Positions 12,424-23,126 of a DNA stretch of 64,000 nt are shown one piece after another. Within the stretch, counting starts at the first letter, position 1; each line of letters opens with the position of its first letter. This DNA comes from Parastagonospora avenae f. sp. tritici 18332-5. Lineage: Eukaryota > Ascomycota > Dothideomycetes > Pleosporales > Phaeosphaeriaceae. Below the pieces are notes generated by a model that ran no database searches, was not told the origin of the DNA, and saw nothing but the letters and a program-made list of their open reading frames with translations. Made by a program: the position numbers and the translations under genes. The stretch spans positions 434,001-498,000 of the forward strand of contig JAFJTR010000004.1 in NCBI GenBank assembly GCA_022559985.1. Direction: 5' to 3'.

Positions 12424-13678
12424 ATGGTGAACATCCGTACCTTCGCCTCTGTCACATATTTAGCGCAAGTCGCTTTTCTAGGAGGCAATGCGCAGACCAA
12501 TGGGTCCCAGCTCCTTGAGATCGTCCCAAAGCGTGAGGTTCTTTACGTGGGTGGACAATATACCAACATCACTGCAAGTCCTGAGTTACCAAGAGCTTGG
12601 GAGATCTCTAAGCACGAAAAATAGGTCACTACAAACAACTCCACGTCTCTAGCTATGATAGGGCAGATTTATGTCGAGAAGCTCTCTCCTTATCCAGCCC
12701 CAGCGAGTCCACCACTTCCCATCATCTTCATCGCAGGCGCGGCACAAACTGGCACCAATTTCCTTGACACTCCGGATGGAAGGCCTGGTTGGGCATCCTA
12801 CTTCATTTCTAAGGGTCATACCGTCTACCTCTCAGACCAACCGGCTCGTGGCCGCTCATTCTGGTTCCCTGGGCAAGGAAGTCTTGGGTCTATCGGTCCT
12901 CCCAGCTCCGTGTCTGATATCTTCACTGATGTGGCAAATAACGGAAACCAATGGCCGCAAGCGAAGCTCCATACACAATGGCCCGGCACCGGTCGCATGG
13001 GCGACCCAACCTTCGAGGCTTTTTACAGAAGCCAGGTGCAGCTTCAGACGGATCGCTTCATCGGCGAAGAACAGAATGCGCAGGCATACTCAGCGCTGGT
13101 AGACATTGTAGGCGAATGTTACATAATCAGCCACTCACAGGCTGGTGCATATGGTATGTCGGTTCTAAAATATCATAACTTGGTGGTTTTGTTGACATGA
13201 ACTAGGCTGGAGAGTCGGAGACATGCGACCCGACCTTGTCAAGGGTATTGTTCAACTCGAGCCATCAGGACCTCCGTTCACGCTTCGCCCGCCGTTCGGT
13301 AGTGATCCTGCGTTCGCTTTCGGCCTCACGGACCTGGCTATCGGCTATAACCCGTCAGCAGGCAAGAACGCCGAAGACATTGAAACGACCATCGAGCCTG
13401 CAATCGACGGCGATCACAACGAATGCATCATGCAAAAGGCCCCAGCGAAGCAGCTGACAAATCTGGCCAAGATCCCAGAACTTGTAGTGACTGGCGAAGC
13501 TTCGTTCCATGCGCCATATGACTACTGCACTGTCAGGTATCTGGAGCAAGTTGGCGTAGACGTAGAGTATGCGGATCTGGGCAAGGAAGGCATCCATGGC
13601 AACGGCCACATGTTCTTCATGGAAAAAAATAACCTCGAAATCGCAGATCGAGTGTACCAGTGGTTGGATAAGCACTAA
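12424..13678 (+). CDS. Secreted alpha/beta-hydrolase (esterase/lipase-like)
   Basis: Exons 12424-12573, 12625-13153 and 13206-13678 give 383 aa. I chose the ATG at 12424 because it opens a signal-peptide-like segment (MVNIRTFASVTYLAQVAFLGGNAQ); the frame extends upstream to 12316 without one. The first intron (51 nt) has a GC donor (ACT|GCAAGT) and a TAG acceptor, and removes the only in-frame stop. The second intron is GT-AG. The fold shows a VGGQYT strand, an oxyanion-type FIAGAAQTG, a YLSDQPARGRS strand, the nucleophile elbow SHSQAGAYG, a PELVVTGE strand likely preceding the acid, and a late GIHGNGHMFF with the catalytic His. Such secreted fungal hydrolases are common; the substrate is unknown. 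Confidence 0.82.
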
Positions 13679-14131
13679 CCACCACCCAATACCTACACAG
13701 TAGACATCTGACAATCAAAGGCCCTATTGCTTCATCCCGTGGTGTCAGCACATCATCGAACTATTTTGGCCACCCCTCCTTGAACCTGGCGCGTGCCCGT
13801 ATCAACATGTCATTCGATGCGCCGATTCGATGCTCCCACGCAGATCCCTGCCAAAAGTAAGATCAAGCTTCGGGAGGGACTTGCCGCAAGAGTGGCCGCA
13901 ACTTGTCGCATCCCAGCCCGGGGTCCGTAGCTGCGCCGCAACAATGCAGGACAATCGCATTGTTATTCGAACAGACAATCACACATCATCGCGCGGACTT
14001 TTGTCGCTGTGCGCATTTCCTTTGTCCAATGTACACCACCTAAGACGCCGGCTCCCCGCCCCACTTGCACGAAATCCATTCCGCCGTGCATGAGCCGCCT
14101 CCCGAACGCCTGAACGCCTCTTACGTCCACG
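13679..14131. other. Intergenic, no feature seen
   Basis: Short spacer between two plus-strand genes. It should hold the terminator of the hydrolase and the promoter of the receptor-like gene; no motif is distinctive. Confidence 0.6.
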
Positions 14132-15523
14132 ATGGCAGCGGGGTCGCCTTCGCCAGAGTTCCTAGCTGAGACGAATGATCCAGGCCTGGACCAGCGAGTC
14201 AGTATCGCATTTATCATAATTGATACATTTTTTCTGGCAGTGTTCTATGTGAGTCGGTATTACAACCCCAAGGCGGTGGGGCTGCCAATGCTGGTGTGTA
14301 ATACACTGTGCTATGTGTTATGTCTCGGGAGCGCGGTGACGGGGATATGTGAGTATTTCTCAACTTGTCATGTCGCTTGAATTGCAAGTTTGTGAAGAAA
14401 TACCCACAACGCAAATGAGGCAGGAATGCAAAGAAATGCTGCGTACCCAGGCACACTCTGCAACAGCTTCCAACGAGATGGGAATCATCGAGGAGTCGAC
14501 TATCGACACTGACACTGACATTCGATAGTGATGACCCAAATCGGCGGCGTGGGATACCATGTCGCTGCCGTACCAGTCACAACATTCCAAACATGGCTGA
14601 AGCTGTCCAAGGTGCTCGAATTTACCTATACACCAGCAGTCATGTTCGCCAAACTTGCCGCTCTCTTTCTCTACTACCAGGTTTTTGAAGTCACGAGCTA
14701 CCGCCGCGCCATCATTGGCATCGGTGTGATCATCATCCTCCAGGGCGTGATCTCCTTCATCTTAGCATTCTCGATATGCAGACCATTCCGGTACTTTTGG
14801 ACGCAGGCGGTAGATCCAGGCGATGGAACCTGTGGAGATGTTATGCTCTTTTACAAGAGCTATAGCATTCCAAGTTTGGTCACTGATGTAATGATGCTGG
14901 TACTTCCTTGGCCGCTTTTGATCAAACTTCGGATGCCTACGTCGGAGAAGATCGGTCTATTCCTTACTTTTCTAGCTGCTTCAATGTAAGTCCAAACAAC
15001 ATACCTCTCAGAAGCGGGAGAGAAGTTGACAACCCACAGGGGTATCATCACCTGCGCGCTGCGCTTTTCTGTGTTTTTCACGACACCACTCTTCTCAGAC
15101 CCGACATGGTACGCCTCTGGTGGGCCCATGATTTACGCCCTCGTCGAGCCCTCCATCTACATGATCGCCAGCATCCTGCCCACAACGCGCCATCTCTACC
15201 GACGAATCCACCGAAGAGCGCGAGAGCTACGAAGCTCAGGACACGATAGCGAACCGAAGAACAGCAACCCAGGTGCACAACTCGAGCGCATGGACGCGGA
15301 CGAGCGCGGAAATGGTGAACACGTGGATACTCGGCAGACGCAAACAACGACGACTTCAAGTCAGGAAGAATTGACGCATAGCGGATGGCAACAGAAACAG
15401 CAGGCGTGGAAACAAAGAAGGCCGGAGAAGAAAGCTGAGAAGGCTGAGAAGAAGGCAAAGCCAGCTAAGAGTGGTGGCTTTAAGGGACATGATGTATCGA
15501 CCATGGATTCGTTGGGGTCCTGA
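14132..15523 (+). CDS. Seven-helix membrane protein, fungal rhodopsin-fold (Pth11-like)
   Basis: Exons 14132-14348, 14529-14985 and 15040-15523 give 385 aa; the introns are 180 and 54 nt. Hydrophobic helices alternate through the first 300 residues. They include AFIIIDTFFLAVFYVS, an LAALFLYYQVF segment, the IIGIGVIIILQGVISFILAF helix and an LVTDVMMLVLPWPLLIKL helix with the (D)xxxLxLPxPxL motif typical of fungal rhodopsin-fold proteins. FxxICRPFRYFW, followed by a GTCGDVM cysteine, is also family-typical. The C-tail is Gln/Lys/Glu-rich with a repeated EKKAEKAEKK stretch and is presumably cytoplasmic. There is no CFEM domain before helix 1. It probably acts as a plasma-membrane sensor or receptor; the ligand is unknown. 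Confidence 0.85.
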
Positions 15524-16157
15524 GATAGTGGGAAATTCGACAAGACAGCTTTGAAACGTACTTCGAGAGTATGACAGATGTACCAGCACCTCATGAGACC
15601 GAACTCACAGCGGCCATGTCAGAAATCTTACGATTCGTCTGAAAAGACCATACTCCAGAGATGGAGCTCAAGGTTGCCTCGAAAGTCGCTGGCCGAGTAG
15701 TGGATGTACATATCGATGGCTTCGCTAGATGCAATTGAGCACGTTAGTGGGATAGAGACAAGTCCGAGAAAGTGATACAGAACGCGGACGTTCGTCTGGG
15801 AAGGCCCCTGGGTGTTTACATTGAGAGTCGAGCGAATAGATCGCAATGACATCATGCGCGGCATCGGCGACGGAAGTGTAAGCAATACGGGGAGTGCTGT
15901 AAGACCTCATTTCTTCAAAGACAGCCTAAATCACAACACGAGTGTGTCTCACGTACGCCTGCAAAGCAAACAGAGGTGTAGCTAGGGTTGTAAGATGATT
16001 CGGTGGTTGCTCGGCTCAAGGCGCCCCGAAATCGGAGCGAATTGCGGCTTTCGGCGGGGTTCAAATGCCATCGTGGGGTAGCTTCGCAAAGTTGCCGGTG
16101 AACAATTGAGCTCCAAACACTGTTTATTCCTCTTTTACCAAATTCTGTATTGTAACA
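15524..16157. other. Intergenic with possible DUF4470-like coding remnant (minus strand)
   Basis: On the minus strand, 15628-15885 reads an 85-residue frame with an LYHFLGLVSIP segment and a SEAIDMYIHYSAS segment. These faintly resemble the end of DUF4470 domains found next to MYND fingers in fungi. No start, fingers or splice sites are found, so at most it is a fragment. The rest is spacer and LEU2 promoter. Confidence 0.25.
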
Positions 16158-17501
16158 ATGCCTTCCCATAACATTGTTGTTCTCGCTGGTAAGTTGTTTC
16201 TTGAGCAGAACCAGAACAATCGGCTAATTGCATCTAGGTGACGGTGTTGGCCCTGAGGTACAACTGCGCCCGACTTGCATACAGTAAGCTTACATGGGAA
16301 TGCAGGTCGTCGCAGAGGCGTTCAAGGTCCTCAAGGTTGTCGAGAAGCACACGGATAACACATTCAACTTCCAAGAGCACCTGTTTGGTGGTGTAAGTTT
16401 TGGACATATGCGGCCAATTCGAGCACCCGCTGACATCATACAGTGCTCAATAGATGCGCACAACAACCCCCTTACAGATGAGGCACTCGCAGCAGCCAAA
16501 GGCGCCGATGCGATCATTCTCGGTGCTGTTGGTGGACCAGTATGGCAACACCACCACTAATACAGCGTCCATGCTGACAAGAACTCTAGAAATGGGGAAC
16601 TGGAAAGGTGCGCCCTGAACAAGGTATCCTGAAGCTCCGCAAAGAGCTCGGGACCTTCGGAAACCTACGACCATGCTTCTTCGCATCCGACTCGCTTGTC
16701 GACTCGTCACCTCTCAAAGCCGAAAACGTGCGCGGCGTAAACTTCAACATCATCCGCGAGCTCACTGGAGGCATATACTTTGGCGAGAGAAAGGAAGATG
16801 AGGGCGACGGCAAGGCCATGGACACGGAGCCATACAGCGTTGAGGAGATTGAGCGCGTCGTGCGATTAGCGGGCAGCCTCGCATCTGCTGAGAACCCGCA
16901 GGTTCCGGTCTGGAGTCTGGATAAGGCGAACGTTCTTGCGACTTCGAGGTTATGGAGGAAGACGTTCGAGCGCATCATGAAGGACGAATACCCACACCTC
17001 AAGTCGGGAACACATCTGATCGACTCGGCGGCTATGCTCATGATAAAGAACCCCAGAGCGCTGAACGGTGTTGTGGTTACTAGCAATTTGTTCGGAGACA
17101 TTATCAGCGATGAGGCTAGTGTTATCCCGGGTAGTCTGGGTCTGCTACCGAGTGCCAGTTTGGGCGGCATTCCAGATGGCAAGACGAAGTTGAACGGCAT
17201 TTACGAGCCCATTCACGGTAGGTTTAGACGCGAACTCGTAATCTGCGACTGCTGATCAAGTGTAGGTTCCGCACCCGACATCGCGGGACAGGGCATCGTG
17301 AACCCTATCGCAACCATCCTGTCCATCAGCATGATGTTCAAGTACTCGCTGTGCCTGCCAGAGCTTGCGTTGAAGATCGACGAGGCAACCAAGATCACCA
17401 TCGACAAGGGCATACGGACTGGTGATATTGGCGGAACATCGAAAACAGCTGAGGTCGGTGATGCGATAGCGGCTGAGCTCGAGACTCTATTGAAGAAGTA
17501 G
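16158..17501 (+). CDS. LEU2: 3-isopropylmalate dehydrogenase (leucine biosynthesis)
   Basis: Six exons: 16158-16188, 16238-16257, 16306-16392, 16444-16539, 16590-17217, 17266-17501. They give 365 aa, the usual length. It oxidises and decarboxylates 3-isopropylmalate with NAD in the third step of leucine synthesis. Landmarks are the N-terminal VVLAGDGVGPE, the ILGAVGGPKWGTGKVRPEQG substrate region, the RELTGGIYFGERKED motif with the catalytic Tyr, and the DKANVLATSRLW motif with the catalytic Lys. The metal aspartates are in LIDSAAM and NLFGDIISDEAS, and the NAD loop is IHGSAPDIAGQGIVNP. The first three introns all fall in the first 65 codons, and one exon is only 20 nt. Start and splice sites are fixed by the conserved sequence. 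Cytosolic in fungi. Confidence 0.96.
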
Positions 17502-18062
17502 AGAGTGAGTGAGCGCGAAGATTATTGCGTGGCGCAGAAAAGCCTTGGAGAGGGGTAGACAAAGAACACCTCGCTGAATAGTGCAAATCAATGACCTCGC
17601 CAAAATGGCCAACTTTGGAATGATTTTCGCTTACGCTCTTTCGTATGTTGTGTCCCTCATTGTTCCCTGGTATCACCACATGGGCAGCGGCCTTTGTTCC
17701 CGCGTCGCAGAAACAGCCACCGTAAAGCCACCATGCTCGAGCTGCCTTCTTCGCATTCATAGCCGTGGCGAGGTCTGTGAAAGCAAACAGCTGACAGTAG
17801 TGACCGTTGTTGTAGGCGTTGGCGATCCTGGAGTTGGCCACCCTATAAAGCGCCTGCTGGCAGGATACCTGTGTACAAAGGTAATGCGAAGTACAGCAAA
17901 AGACATGATGTCTGTTCTCTTATTATCGCTTAAGTACTCTCTCACGGCTTCGGTTTCTCCTTGATACATTGCCGCTTCCCATCAGTAGCAGCCTACTTTG
18001 ACTCGAGCAACATCGAGCTGAGCATCCGTGTCCTATCCTCCTATCAACTCGAACACGTTAAT
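17502..18062. other. Intergenic, no supportable gene
   Basis: Spacer between LEU2 and the hemerythrin-like gene, both on the plus strand. The frame of the downstream gene is open back to 17961, but the likely start is the ATG at 18063. No other feature was seen. Confidence 0.55.
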
Positions 18063-18749
18063 ATGTCCTCGTCAACTAACTTCTCTTGGAAGTCAGGCCC
18101 AATGCACCTCCTCCCCATCCCTAAACCCCTATCCTCCTCCAACCCCAACAACATCACAATCGCCACCGACCTATCCACAATCACCAACATCTTCATCCGC
18201 ACCATCAACAGCATCTACATCCAAGCTCCCTGTATCCCACTCTCCCAATCCGCCCACTTCACCACCTACGCCCTAACCATCTACCGCTGCCTAACCGCCT
18301 ACGACTCCCCCGAGCTCGCACGCATCACCGGCGAGACACAGCTTACGACGGTCTTCGACGCCCCGCTGCACGCGTGGAGAACGTGGCTCGAGAGTTGCGC
18401 AACACGCAGGAATAATTTCAGCGGCGTGATTTGTCGGGATTTCATGGGTGAGTTTATGCCGGCGCTGAGGCGGCATTTTACTGCTCTATCGGAGAGGACG
18501 ACTGGGTTAGATGTGATGCCGAAAGGCCATTTAGAGAAGGTGTTCAAGGGAATGAGTAGGACGGAAGAGTTACCTGCCATGCTGTGCAATCATGATGGGG
18601 CGATGAGGGAGTTTGACGGGGGTTTGAGCGGGTGGGGGAGGTGGGTGGTGAGGAATGTGTGGGCGAAGAAGCGTGAGGAGGTGTGGAAGTTTGGGGCTGT
18701 GAGGTGGGATGGGAGAAAGAGGGAGGTTTTGTTTGGTAAGCGTGAGTAG
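18063..18749 (+). CDS. Hemerythrin-like family protein with degenerate metal site
   Basis: A single exon of 228 aa; I take the ATG at 18063, where the family-like text begins (MSSSTNFSWKSGPMHLLPIP). The order of helices recalls fungal hemerythrin-like proteins: IRTINSIYIQAP, then FTTYALTIYRCL, LHAWRTWLESC, GEFMPALRRHFTALSE, ELPAMLCNHDGAMREFDGG and the end AKKREEVWKFGAVRW. In relatives as I remember them, the second helix carries an HHHHxxEE iron motif followed by a FPELE turn. Here that stretch is shortened to TAYDSPELARI, so most metal ligands are missing, although single His residues at LHAW and RRHF remain. Oxygen or iron binding therefore looks lost. The first 60 codons are strikingly C-rich. 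Confidence 0.6.
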   Translation: MSSSTNFSWKSGPMHLLPIPKPLSSSNPNNITIATDLSTITNIFIRTINSIYIQAPCIPLSQSAHFTTYALTIYRCLTAYDSPELARITGETQLTTVFDAPLHAWRTWLESCATRRNNFSGVICRDFMGEFMPALRRHFTALSERTTGLDVMPKGHLEKVFKGMSRTEELPAMLCNHDGAMREFDGGLSGWGRWVVRNVWAKKREEVWKFGAVRWDGRKREVLFGKRE

Positions 18750-18852
18750 AGGTTTTGGGACATGCGGATGTTGTCCCGCGCATCTACTCCAAGCATACCA
18801 TCATGCAACCTAATCTCCATTCGCATCGATACATTACTATTAAGTAAACTCA

Positions 18853-19739
18853 TTACCTTAAAACCCATCGATGATCTAATGCCTGACGAGCTGTGGGCCT
18901 CTGTGCCGGGTCCAGATTGTTCAATCCTCGGATCAAGTCCTTGAATGTCGAGTCAACATCTGGCCACCCTGAGAACGGCACATATGGGATATATTCTGCC
19001 GCTCGCTCATCCCCAGAGCATTCCAAGGATGTCGCAATTAGTTTCCTCGTCACCAACATGCTTCATGAGCCCATTCAACCCTTCCTTGTCCCTAAAGTAT
19101 GACATTTGGCGCTGCAGGCGAATGAACGCAGGTAGTGCACCTTTTGACTCGTGGAGTTTGAAGTCATCGTCAGGTCCTAGTATTACGCGCCCGAGTATAG
19201 CGTAGATGCACTTAGTATATCAGCAGCGTGTTGGTTGACCGGGTATTGGAAGGGTACGCCCGCAGGCGTACGCACAAAGTTGAGCAGGCAAGATGATTCT
19301 GTTGATCACCTAAATGGACAACATCGCGATCGTGCATTTCTGCAATTCCTTGCAAAGTAGCATTCAGAATTTCCTTTCGAGCTAGTACAGGTATCTTGTT
19401 CCGAACTAGACTTAAGAAATCAACATTCATATATTCATACACAAATATGCGCTGATTTTGGGATGTTGTCCAACGGAAGTTGGATGCGGGGAGTCTGAGC
19501 AAGTCTTGGTCGAATGTTCTCATTGAAGGCTGAGAATATGCTTTGGGGCATGTCTTTCAATATGAACTGGTCATCCCCAGATCTAAAGAAGTATTGGTTA
19601 TCTCGTGGTTACATACAATACGGGAGACGAACGATGCTAACCAAACGCAACCAAGGTGAGGCCGTTCCTGTATCAACCTTTTGAAGAGATAACAGCGTCC
19701 AGTAGAGCCGAACAGATTGGGGGCTTTGGAAGTCGCCAT
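18853..19739 (-). pseudogene. Protein-kinase pseudogene lacking the catalytic core
   Basis: On the minus strand the fragments line up as a fungal serine/threonine-kinase-like protein. They run: GRCYLFKRLIQERPHLGCVWLAS; a frame change to DDQFILKDMPQSIFSAFNENIRPRL; another to RIFVYEYMNVDFLSLV...GIAEMHDRDVVHL; then, after about 100 bases of unrelated sequence, YAILGRVILGPDDDF...HVGDEETNCDILGMLW; a stop or shift; and AEYIPYVPFSGWPDV...GLNNLDPAQRPTARQALDHRW. The catalytic loop (HxDxKxxN), the DFG motif and the activation segment are absent between 'HDRDVVHL' and 'YAILGR'. The gap region (19254-19271) carries a perfect hairpin, GTACGCC/GGCGTAC with a 4-nt loop. Several stops and shifts exclude a working kinase. 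Confidence 0.75.
19254..19271. repeat. Short perfect inverted repeat at the kinase deletion scar
   Basis: The 7-bp arms GTACGCC and GGCGTAC are separated by CGCA. It lies exactly where the kinase pseudogene lost its catalytic core. It could be a breakpoint hairpin or chance. Confidence 0.5.
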
Positions 19740-20229
19740 GTTGGTGGTTCTTTGGAGAGTGTGAGAAAGGGGATGGTCGTTGATAGTTCCTGCCTAGGTA
19801 GGAGGAGGCTTAGCGAGGCTTGGTGTCACGCGCAAGTAACTACAGGCAACGACCATTTGCCAGTATCCGGAAGACCCGCTCATCTACGCTACAAGTTCAG
19901 CTGCTCCATTTAATCGCTCATTCGATTTCAAAGATCTTGGGTTCTTTTTCGGAAAAGCCGAATGAATCCGTAAGCTGAGTCAAGGCTTATATCAATTCCG
20001 CAATACAGCTATAAAACTCGGTCAGATAAAGGTCGTGCCCGGAATGGGCATGCGTCTTTGGGACTGTCTTGTCTCCCATCGTATCAGACCAGACTGGCCC
20101 GTCGTCTTGCGGCATGGTGATTGCGATGTCAATAGTAGCGCGCGAGTCAATCTGGATTGAGCTTTGGAGAGACGATCAGGCAAAAATAGCCCTCTGGTAT
20201 GTTCAAGAGGACTATGTTACTCCATAGCC
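19740..20229. other. Intergenic, no feature seen
   Basis: Spacer between the kinase pseudogene start and the 3' end of the next minus-strand gene. No gene or repeat is supported. Confidence 0.55.
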
Positions 20230-22415
20230 CTATTTCTCTTCCATAGCAGCTTTCTTCTTCCGCAGATCCTCAAACATTCCACCCATCATAGCCACCGTAT
20301 CAATCCTGCAAAATTCCCACCAAGCCTCCTGCGAGTCAATCGTATTCCCTACATAGACCTCCCTCGGGTGAAGCCTCGCTACCGGCCACAAGCTCGTCGG
20401 CCTCAACGCAAACGTCGCCAGCAGCGGATACACCTCAGTAAACACCAAGCTCGACAGCACCTTGAGCTCGCCCTGGTAACCTGGCGACATGCCATCCAGC
20501 ATGCCAGGCGGATATTCGAGTGTATCCACTAGTCTCACGAACCCTCCTTTGTCGCCGAAACACGGCCCGAAGGGTACTGGCGGACGCTCCATCTCTGGCT
20601 CTGGGTTTGCGTATGAAGAGTAAGATTGCGCGTCGATGACGAGGAAGTCTTGCACCCACATGCGCCCCAGCGTCGGTAGCATCGTATACGTCTCTTTGAA
20701 ATGCCTCTTTGCAGCTTCGATATCTCCTTCTGCGATGCCCAAATCTCGGCCGTCATACATCTCGATGCCAGCTCTATCTGCAATACTGCTGAAGCCTTGG
20801 ATCCACTCCCCGCTTTTGGAGTTGTTCATGTCGGCGCGGAATTTTACCATGAAATCCGCCCATTCAACGTCGGTTTGGTTGTAGGTGAGGCGGTAGCAGA
20901 CGAAGCCCCATTTGTGGGTTTTGGGATCGCGCCCGTTTGCGAGGTAGAACTCTATGCGCCCTTTGAGGATGGAGATCCACTGCTCCTCAGGCGGTGGTGC
21001 GGGTGGACCACGAAGGGCACTGCGGATCTCGGCGCGGTTGCGGCGACCTTCATGGTAGTGTCCGATCAGAGTCTCGTGGTCTTGAAATCTTGGTGCTGCT
21101 GGTTCGGGGCCTTGCTTCATCTGCTTAACGAGCTCTACTATATCCTTCGGTGGCTTTTGCTCCGTTGCAGCTTCCGCATTTTGCGCTTTCAGCATTTTCT
21201 CCATGTATGACCATGATTTCGTGGCGGCGAGTTTCTGGTAGAGATCATCGCGAATGTTGACAGGTAAGACGGATGCGGTTTTCGATGGCTTGTGGCCCTT
21301 GAAACCTGTCATCGGTATGCCCAAAGCATAGTCTACCTTCGTGATCATGGAATTGAAGTCCTGAACGCACTCGTATAGCTTCTTGCCTGCGGTGCCCACA
21401 GCCTGCTTATCGTCTCCAGCGCTTTCGAGTGCAGCAATGTACTCTGCAAATGCGCGGCTTTGCACTTCGTCGACACGGTCTACCAACCACTGATGCGTGC
21501 GCTCCGACATGGCTGAGATTCGGGCAAAGAAGTATTCAGCCCACATGGCTGCGAGATCGAGTTTTTCCGGAACACCGCTCTTCGCGCGGCGATCATTGAG
21601 AGGTACTGCGAACTCAACGTGCTTGTCGACCAAGAAGTTAAATCCAGCGCGCATTCGATGCTGTACCGAGTCTTCATTCCACCATTCGAAGATCGCCAGA
21701 ATGTCTTTGATCAACTCCATAAGATTTCGGTAATTAGCCGGATCATCCATCTGTCTATGCAGCCAGCGGTTGCGATTCATCGGAGCCATACCCTGCCACA
21801 GCTTGGCTTGGAGTGGCAACAGTCTTGCCGGAAATTGTGCATACGGCGAGACGCTGAGATCAGTGCCCTGATAGGGAGCTCCAAATAGAGGTGAGAGGAT
21901 ATCTTGACACGAGGTATCTGTGATCTTCGTTGGGCCCTCAGCCCATCTGTGGTAGGGAGTATAGAGAAGACCGAGCTCTTCCATTGTCAGAGGAGGAGGC
22001 GATGTTTTGTTGCCATCTGGAAGAAGACCAGTAGTAGCGTAATTTGCAAAGTGGCTCAATTCATGCGGTGGAATGAGAGGTTCTACTACACAATTTTCAG
22101 TAAGATTCGTTTGTCACTGAACATTTGCGACTCACAGATCATGAGGTTTAGCAGCTGCTCGTGACTCCAGGTAGCATGGTCGCCGACCCAATACTTCGAA
22201 ACGCGTTCCATCGCATCGATGTCCAAGTTGCGTAATTCATCGTCTTGGACATTGCTTCCATTGGGTGGTGATCTGCCAGGTCCACTCGTTGAGTATAATT
22301 GTAGTGGTTGATGGAAGGAATTGATCTTGACGGAGCAGGCAGTTGTCCGTAAGCGGCGCGTAGCAAAAGTCAAATCGCGCCGCGCGACTCTGCACAACTG
22401 TTGGAAAACCATCAC
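20230..22415 (-). CDS. Conserved-looking large protein of unknown function, mitochondrial-type N-terminus
   Basis: Exons 22136-22415 and 20230-22085, joined by a 50-nt intron, give 711 aa. I do not recognise the family. The N-terminus (MMVFQQLCRVARRDLTFATRRLRTTACS) is rich in Arg and hydroxylated residues with no acid, as in a mitochondrial presequence. The intron joins LLNLMI to LEPLIPPHELSHFANYATTG, giving one continuous well-ordered protein. The body is globular, Trp/Tyr-rich and without membrane helices. It includes TPYHRWAEG, MAPMNRNRWLHRQM, IFEWWNEDSVQHRMRAGFNFL, MWAEYFFARISAMSERTHQWL, a Lys/Glu-rich mid-section (about residues 380-420), and a C-terminal part with GFVCYRLTYN, FGPCFGDKGGFV and HPREVYVGNTIDSQEAWWEF. 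The last segment resembles an F-box-like or toxin-immunity-like module only vaguely. An ATG at 22412, one codon downstream, is an equal start. Confidence 0.75.
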
Positions 22416-23039
22416 CGTTGCATTTGTGTCCTCTCGAGCATCGTGAGTTTGAGTCCTAAACGGACGTTTGTGGCACGGTGTCGTGGTCAGGGTGTTGGCA
22501 GTTCAGCCGCCCCTGAATCGGCAATATTGTATCACGCCTGATAGAACTAACACAACAAGACAGCTGCAGTCTCAGCAACAACAAAACCCGATGAAATGGA
22601 AGCAGTAAATACCTATAGGAAACTTTCAGAGGTGCAACTCAAAATAGCTCTGCTCGCAAACATTTTTGGGCAGCCAGTATGAGACTCCTTGAGACTAGTC
22701 CTAATAAAAGGAGCGTCAAACTTATCTACTTGGCGAATCTTACATTTGTAAAATCACATAGTCTCTCGGACCAAGATACATTTCCAGAGTATGGAATCGC
22801 ATGATTTCGACGGTAACACAGCTGCAGCACGCCAACACAGCTAACCCCAGTGATCCTGTAGTCCCCACATAGCGGGGCCACACAGCAGAAACCTAGACTT
22901 GCATATCTCACCACCTCATCCCCCTCCATACTCAACCTTCCAATCATCATCCCTCTTTCTACCATTCTTTCAGTCAACATCATCTAGTATCTAAATTCTC
23001 AAGATTCCATCAGTCAAGTCTATCACGCCTTGACTCCTA
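22416..23039. other. Intergenic, no feature seen
   Basis: Spacer between the divergent unknown-function gene and the tRNA gene. Promoter DNA is presumed; nothing is distinctive. Confidence 0.55.
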
Positions 23040-23126
23040 GCATCGGTGGTTTAGTGGTAAAATTAGCCGTTGCCATCTGTATCAGATCAATTCGGCTAGC
23101 CCCGGGTTCGATTCCCGGCCGATGCA
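23040..23126 (+). tRNA. tRNA-Gly (GCC) with a 16-nt intron
   Basis: The acceptor stem pairs GCATCGG with CCGATGC, with discriminator A at 23126. The D arm (GGTTTAGTGGTAAAA) serves as the A box, and the B box is GGTTCGATTCC in the T arm. The anticodon stem AGCCG (23065-23069) pairs with CGGCT (23093-23097). The anticodon GCC is at 23072-23074. Between A37 and T38 lie 16 extra bases (23076-23091), the canonical position of a nuclear tRNA intron. The spliced tRNA is 71 nt, the normal tRNA-Gly size. Confidence 0.93.

Noticed and set aside
15628..15885. Functional small minus-strand gene
   Set aside because: No start context or complete domain; at best a faint DUF4470-like remnant.
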